DNA of 6,202 nucleotides from Eubacterium sp. (lineage in GTDB: Bacteria > Bacillota_A > Clostridia > Lachnospirales > Lachnospiraceae), in NCBI GenBank assembly GCA_024687845.1, contig JAILEL010000331.1:1-6202 (forward strand). The letters are read 5' to 3'. Numbering within the stretch: position 1 is the first letter of the stretch; each line of letters opens with the position of its first letter. A program made the translations under genes and the position numbers. Positions 3,594 through 6,202 of the stretch are shown here, piece by piece. The notes under the pieces were generated by a model. That model was not told the DNA's origin. It saw only the letters and a list, made by a program, of their open reading frames with translations, and made no database searches.

Positions 3594-5587
3594 GTATTAC
3601 ATCAAGACTGGCGCTGAATCAGTTAAAACGAAATAAAAAAAGAACACTCGGTTCATGTGTTGCTATAGCTCTTTCAACTGCACTTATTACGGCTATACTG
3701 AGCTTTGCCACCAGTGCAGTAGATATGTTTAAAAACGCTTTAGGCGACATCTACGACAAATACAGCAGCGCAATCAATCTTCTTGCTATTATACCAGCTC
3801 TGATAATGACGGTACTTATCGCATTTATGGCTATATCTGTTATATCAAATATCTTTCAGGCTTCAGCAAATAATCGTGTGAAGGAGCTTGGTATACTAAA
3901 ATGTGTTGGCGGAACCAGAAAACAGATCAAAAAAACTGTTATCAGTGAGGGATTATGGTTAAGTATTGCAGGAATACCTGCCGGACTTATATCAGGAACT
4001 GCTCTTGGTTTTCTAGGAGTTAAAATAGCCGGTATGTATATAGATAGAATTGTAGAAATAACAAGAAGTATTATTATGCGTAGATTTGATCTGGAACTAG
4101 TATTTTCAGTAAAACCATATGCTTTTATTCTTGCTGCAGTTTTCTCATTCGTCACAGTTATACTATCTGCTTTAAAACCTGCAAAACAGATGAGCCGGAT
4201 TACCGCAGTAGAATGTGTCAGCTTCGGAAATTCCCATAAGGAAATGATAAAAAAAGCGAATGGCAGTAAAATATGGAAAGCATTATGGGGCTTTGAAGGA
4301 GATCTAGGTGCAAGAAATATAAGCAGAAATAAGAAATCCTTTAAACCAGCTGTACGAGCTCTATCAATAGGAATCTGCCTATTACTTTTAACTGCCGGTC
4401 TTGCATCTCAGTTCGGAGAAATGAGACAGCTTATGAAATCCAAACATAATCTTCTTGTAGTTGATTACGTATCAATCAGAGATGAGGGCATAAACGCTGA
4501 CACCGACAGACGTGAGGATATCATTTTACATCCTATTGATTCTGAAACTTATAACAGTATTAATGACAAGCTTAATTCCTTCGGCGATTTTGAAGTATAT
4601 GGTGTTGGAAGTAATAACGAAACCTACTACGCAAAAGCAGATGAAAATGTATTTACTGAAGAAATGAAGAAAATGGATGATATTGTCAGTGAATTAGGAG
4701 ACATGGATTTTGCTATGGTTTCCATGACAGATAACATTTATCGCCGCATATGCGAAGCTACAGGTACAGAATATGGCGGGAATATACTAATAAATACTTA
4801 TACCTATAATGATAGTGGTGTTACCAAAGAGATCGTCCCTTTCGCCGAAAATCTGAAAGGCTTTGATCTTGTTACTCCGGCCGGAGAAAAGAGTTATATT
4901 AATGTAGATGGTTTTCTTGATAGAGAAGACCTGGATGACTGGATTTTCGACTGGGCTAACAGAGCAACAGTTATGGTCATTACTCCAGGAGCCAGTGCAA
5001 GATGGTTTGACTGGTACTGCGAACCTGGTGACCAGGAAGAAGAATTCGTCTCATACGCCAGATCAGTCATGGAAACTTATTATCCAACACTTACAGAAGA
5101 TTCCTATTCAGATCAGGGATATACTACCAGAATAAGCAGAGAAGATACCATGACCATGGCATTAAATGTAATGTTGATTCTGATAGAAGTAATAATGTAT
5201 GGATTTGTTATTCTATTAACACTTATGGGATTTGCTGGATTTATCAGCACTATAACTGCGAATATACGCTCCAGAAGCAGAGAATTTGCAGTACTTAAAA
5301 GTGTTGGAATGACAAGTAAAGCCCTGCAGAAAATGCTTTATAGTGAGACGATGTATTGTACACTTAAAGCTTCTCTGATAGGTGGTGGACTTGGCATCCT
5401 TCTTCCATGGCTAATAAATCTATCTGTAAGACAGGCTTTGCCGATAAGATTCCATCTTCCTATATATGTAATAATTCTCAGCATTGGAATTACTTTTGGA
5501 GTAGTACTCATAATTACACATATAGAAATTAATAGAATGAAAGGGCAAAGCCTGATAGAAACCATCAGGATGGATTCCATAAGATAG
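3590..5587 (+). CDS. FtsX-type ABC transporter permease with one large extracellular domain (BceB-like)
   Basis: A 665-residue membrane protein. The start ATG overlaps the ATPase stop codon (ATGA), with GAGGTG (3576-3581) 8 nt upstream. Hydrophobic segments lie at about 21-43, 61-88, 121-147, 177-194, 256-276, 523-551, 590-612 and 623-643. Two cytoplasmic FtsX coupling motifs follow segments 2 and 6: NNRVKELGILKCVGGTRKQI (94-113) and, at 558-579, a copy with REFAVLKSVGMTSKAL. Residues 277-522 form one large hydrophilic, acid-rich extracellular domain, while the loop between segments 1 and 2 has only about 17 residues. This is the two-half FtsX plan with the first extracellular domain missing. 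The length is close to BceB (about 650 residues), but BceB is described with ten helices, so two seem absent. In Bce modules this protein senses the peptide and controls the kinase, which fits the lack of a sensor in the kinase here. Substrate unknown. Confidence 0.92.
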   Translation: MSITSRLALNQLKRNKKRTLGSCVAIALSTALITAILSFATSAVDMFKNALGDIYDKYSSAINLLAIIPALIMTVLIAFMAISVISNIFQASANNRVKELGILKCVGGTRKQIKKTVISEGLWLSIAGIPAGLISGTALGFLGVKIAGMYIDRIVEITRSIIMRRFDLELVFSVKPYAFILAAVFSFVTVILSALKPAKQMSRITAVECVSFGNSHKEMIKKANGSKIWKALWGFEGDLGARNISRNKKSFKPAVRALSIGICLLLLTAGLASQFGEMRQLMKSKHNLLVVDYVSIRDEGINADTDRREDIILHPIDSETYNSINDKLNSFGDFEVYGVGSNNETYYAKADENVFTEEMKKMDDIVSELGDMDFAMVSMTDNIYRRICEATGTEYGGNILINTYTYNDSGVTKEIVPFAENLKGFDLVTPAGEKSYINVDGFLDREDLDDWIFDWANRATVMVITPGASARWFDWYCEPGDQEEEFVSYARSVMETYYPTLTEDSYSDQGYTTRISREDTMTMALNVMLILIEVIMYGFVILLTLMGFAGFISTITANIRSRSREFAVLKSVGMTSKALQKMLYSETMYCTLKASLIGGGLGILLPWLINLSVRQALPIRFHLPIYVIILSIGITFGVVLIITHIEINRMKGQSLIETIRMDSIR

Positions 5588-5597
5588 AGAATAAAAC

Positions 5598-5618
5598 ATT
5601 CAATTTAATTAGTTGAAT
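5598..5618 (-). terminator. Possible weak terminator between convergent genes
   Basis: ATTCAA (5598-5603) and TTGAAT (5613-5618) form a 6-bp stem with a 9-nt loop. On the minus strand it is followed by GTTTTATTCT. It touches the expansin stop codon and lacks G-C pairs, so it is a poor terminator. It is the only candidate in the 30-bp gap between the permease and expansin genes; no T-run follows it on the plus strand. Confidence 0.3.
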
Positions 5619-6202
5619 TAGTAAGGAAAATTATTCTTTCCGTTAACCGGTTTTCCATCCGTCTTTATTGAAATATTTTCTTCTATAATAGTATGGCCAT
5701 AGAAATCTGTTATTCTGAACTTATAAGGTCCTGCTGAACCCATTCCACTTGCAGCAGCGAAATAATTATATTCTTTCCGTTCCATCTTCTTATAACTCTT
5801 CGATGCTGTATCATAATATTCAACAGATTTAATCGGATATCTGCCATTTCTTACCTGGACTTCAGCCCAATACTGAGTGCTGGTCGGTTTCCAGAGGAAA
5901 GCAACCGGCTCCGTGGTCGGAAGTGGGATTATCTTCCATGTTATCTTCATTCTTCCGGTTTTTTCCGGTTCTATGGTCTTAAAAGCCTTCCTGGTAAGGT
6001 CTATGTCTCCCTTCTTTCCCTCAGGAAGTCTGTCCGTAATAAGAACCTTAACCTTATCTCCGTCCTTATCTGTTACTTCGATGTAAGCGCCGGCAAGACC
6101 ATTCATATAATCCTCATTATTCATGGCAGCTGTCAGATATTTGCTTTCAAAATCATCCAGATTAGCCGCTCCAGTACTTGCTCTATCGTAAAATGTACCC
6201 TC
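5618..6202 (-). CDS. Bacterial expansin (EXLX1/YoaJ-like), N-terminus outside the window
   Basis: The frame is open from the right edge to TAA 5620-5618, giving 194 residues without the start or any signal peptide; the methionine encoded at 6124 is internal. Expansins loosen plant cell walls by disrupting cellulose-matrix contacts without hydrolysis. The D1 barrel begins near EGTFYDRASTG (2-11) and contains LAGAYIEV, ITDRLPEG (D57) and GDIDLTRKAF (D68). D57 and D68 correspond to Asp71 and the essential Asp82 of Bacillus subtilis EXLX1. Tyr73 of that protein is replaced by L59. The D2 cellulose-binding sandwich follows, with YWAEVQVRNGRYPIKSVEY. Y111, W112 and Y145 correspond to the aromatic surface W125, W126 and Y157. 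The protein is expected to be secreted. It faces the permease gene 30 bp away and shows no link to it. It suggests a plant-fibre-degrading host. Confidence 0.9.
   Translation of the reverse strand, partial: EGTFYDRASTGAANLDDFESKYLTAAMNNEDYMNGLAGAYIEVTDKDGDKVKVLITDRLPEGKKGDIDLTRKAFKTIEPEKTGRMKITWKIIPLPTTEPVAFLWKPTSTQYWAEVQVRNGRYPIKSVEYYDTASKSYKKMERKEYNYFAAASGMGSAGPYKFRITDFYGHTIIEENISIKTDGKPVNGKNNFPY

Noticed and set aside
4908..5135. Plus-strand open frame of 75 codons inside the permease gene
   Set aside because: It is a frame-shifted shadow of the permease extracellular domain with no ribosome binding site.
5877..6086. Plus-strand open frame of 69 codons with a hydrophobic start
   Set aside because: It is antisense to the expansin, which has clear family motifs; the hydrophobic look comes from the complement of charged codons.
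6122..6124. ATG as the start of the expansin gene
   Set aside because: The frame continues upstream without a stop to the window edge, and the upstream residues (GTFYDRASTG) belong to the expansin D1 domain, so this methionine is internal.

Overview
The window looks like chromosomal DNA from a low-GC Firmicute, most likely a plant-fibre-associated Lachnospiraceae member such as Butyrivibrio or Pseudobutyrivibrio. The basis is the AT-rich but codon-rich genes, strong GGAGG-type ribosome binding sites, a BceRS-AB-like two-component/ABC module, an NrtR-type regulator and a bacterial expansin. The genus is inference. No mobile element, RNA gene or CRISPR array was seen.

Layout. Positions 1-114 (minus) hold the first 38 codons of a probable SPFH/band-7 domain protein. 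Its promoter (217-245) is threaded with two copies of a 19-bp inverted repeat (193-211 and 221-239), which look like tandem repressor operators. A strong minus-strand terminator (333-374) ends the next gene, a NUDIX-winged-helix regulator of the NrtR type (426-1094). That gene appears to start at a GTG codon and has a degenerate NUDIX box. Between 1095 and 1325 are the regulator's promoter, a 12-bp imperfect inverted repeat, and a near-consensus promoter for the plus-strand module.

Positions 1326-5587 (plus) form a complete signalling and export module: an OmpR-family response regulator; an overlapping histidine kinase with no membrane segment; a terminator and a new, probably activator-dependent promoter; an ABC ATPase of the LolD/MacB/BceA class; and an overlapping FtsX-type permease with eight predicted membrane segments and one large extracellular domain. 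Such modules usually detect and detoxify or expel cell-envelope-active peptides. Because this kinase has no transmembrane sensor, the signal probably reaches it through the permease or another membrane partner. The kinase would then phosphorylate the regulator, which would activate the ATPase-permease unit at direct repeats around 2851-2867.

The right end (5618-6202, minus, 5' end outside the window) encodes the two-domain body of a bacterial expansin, a non-hydrolytic plant-cell-wall-loosening protein. It runs convergently with the permease and has no evident functional tie to it.
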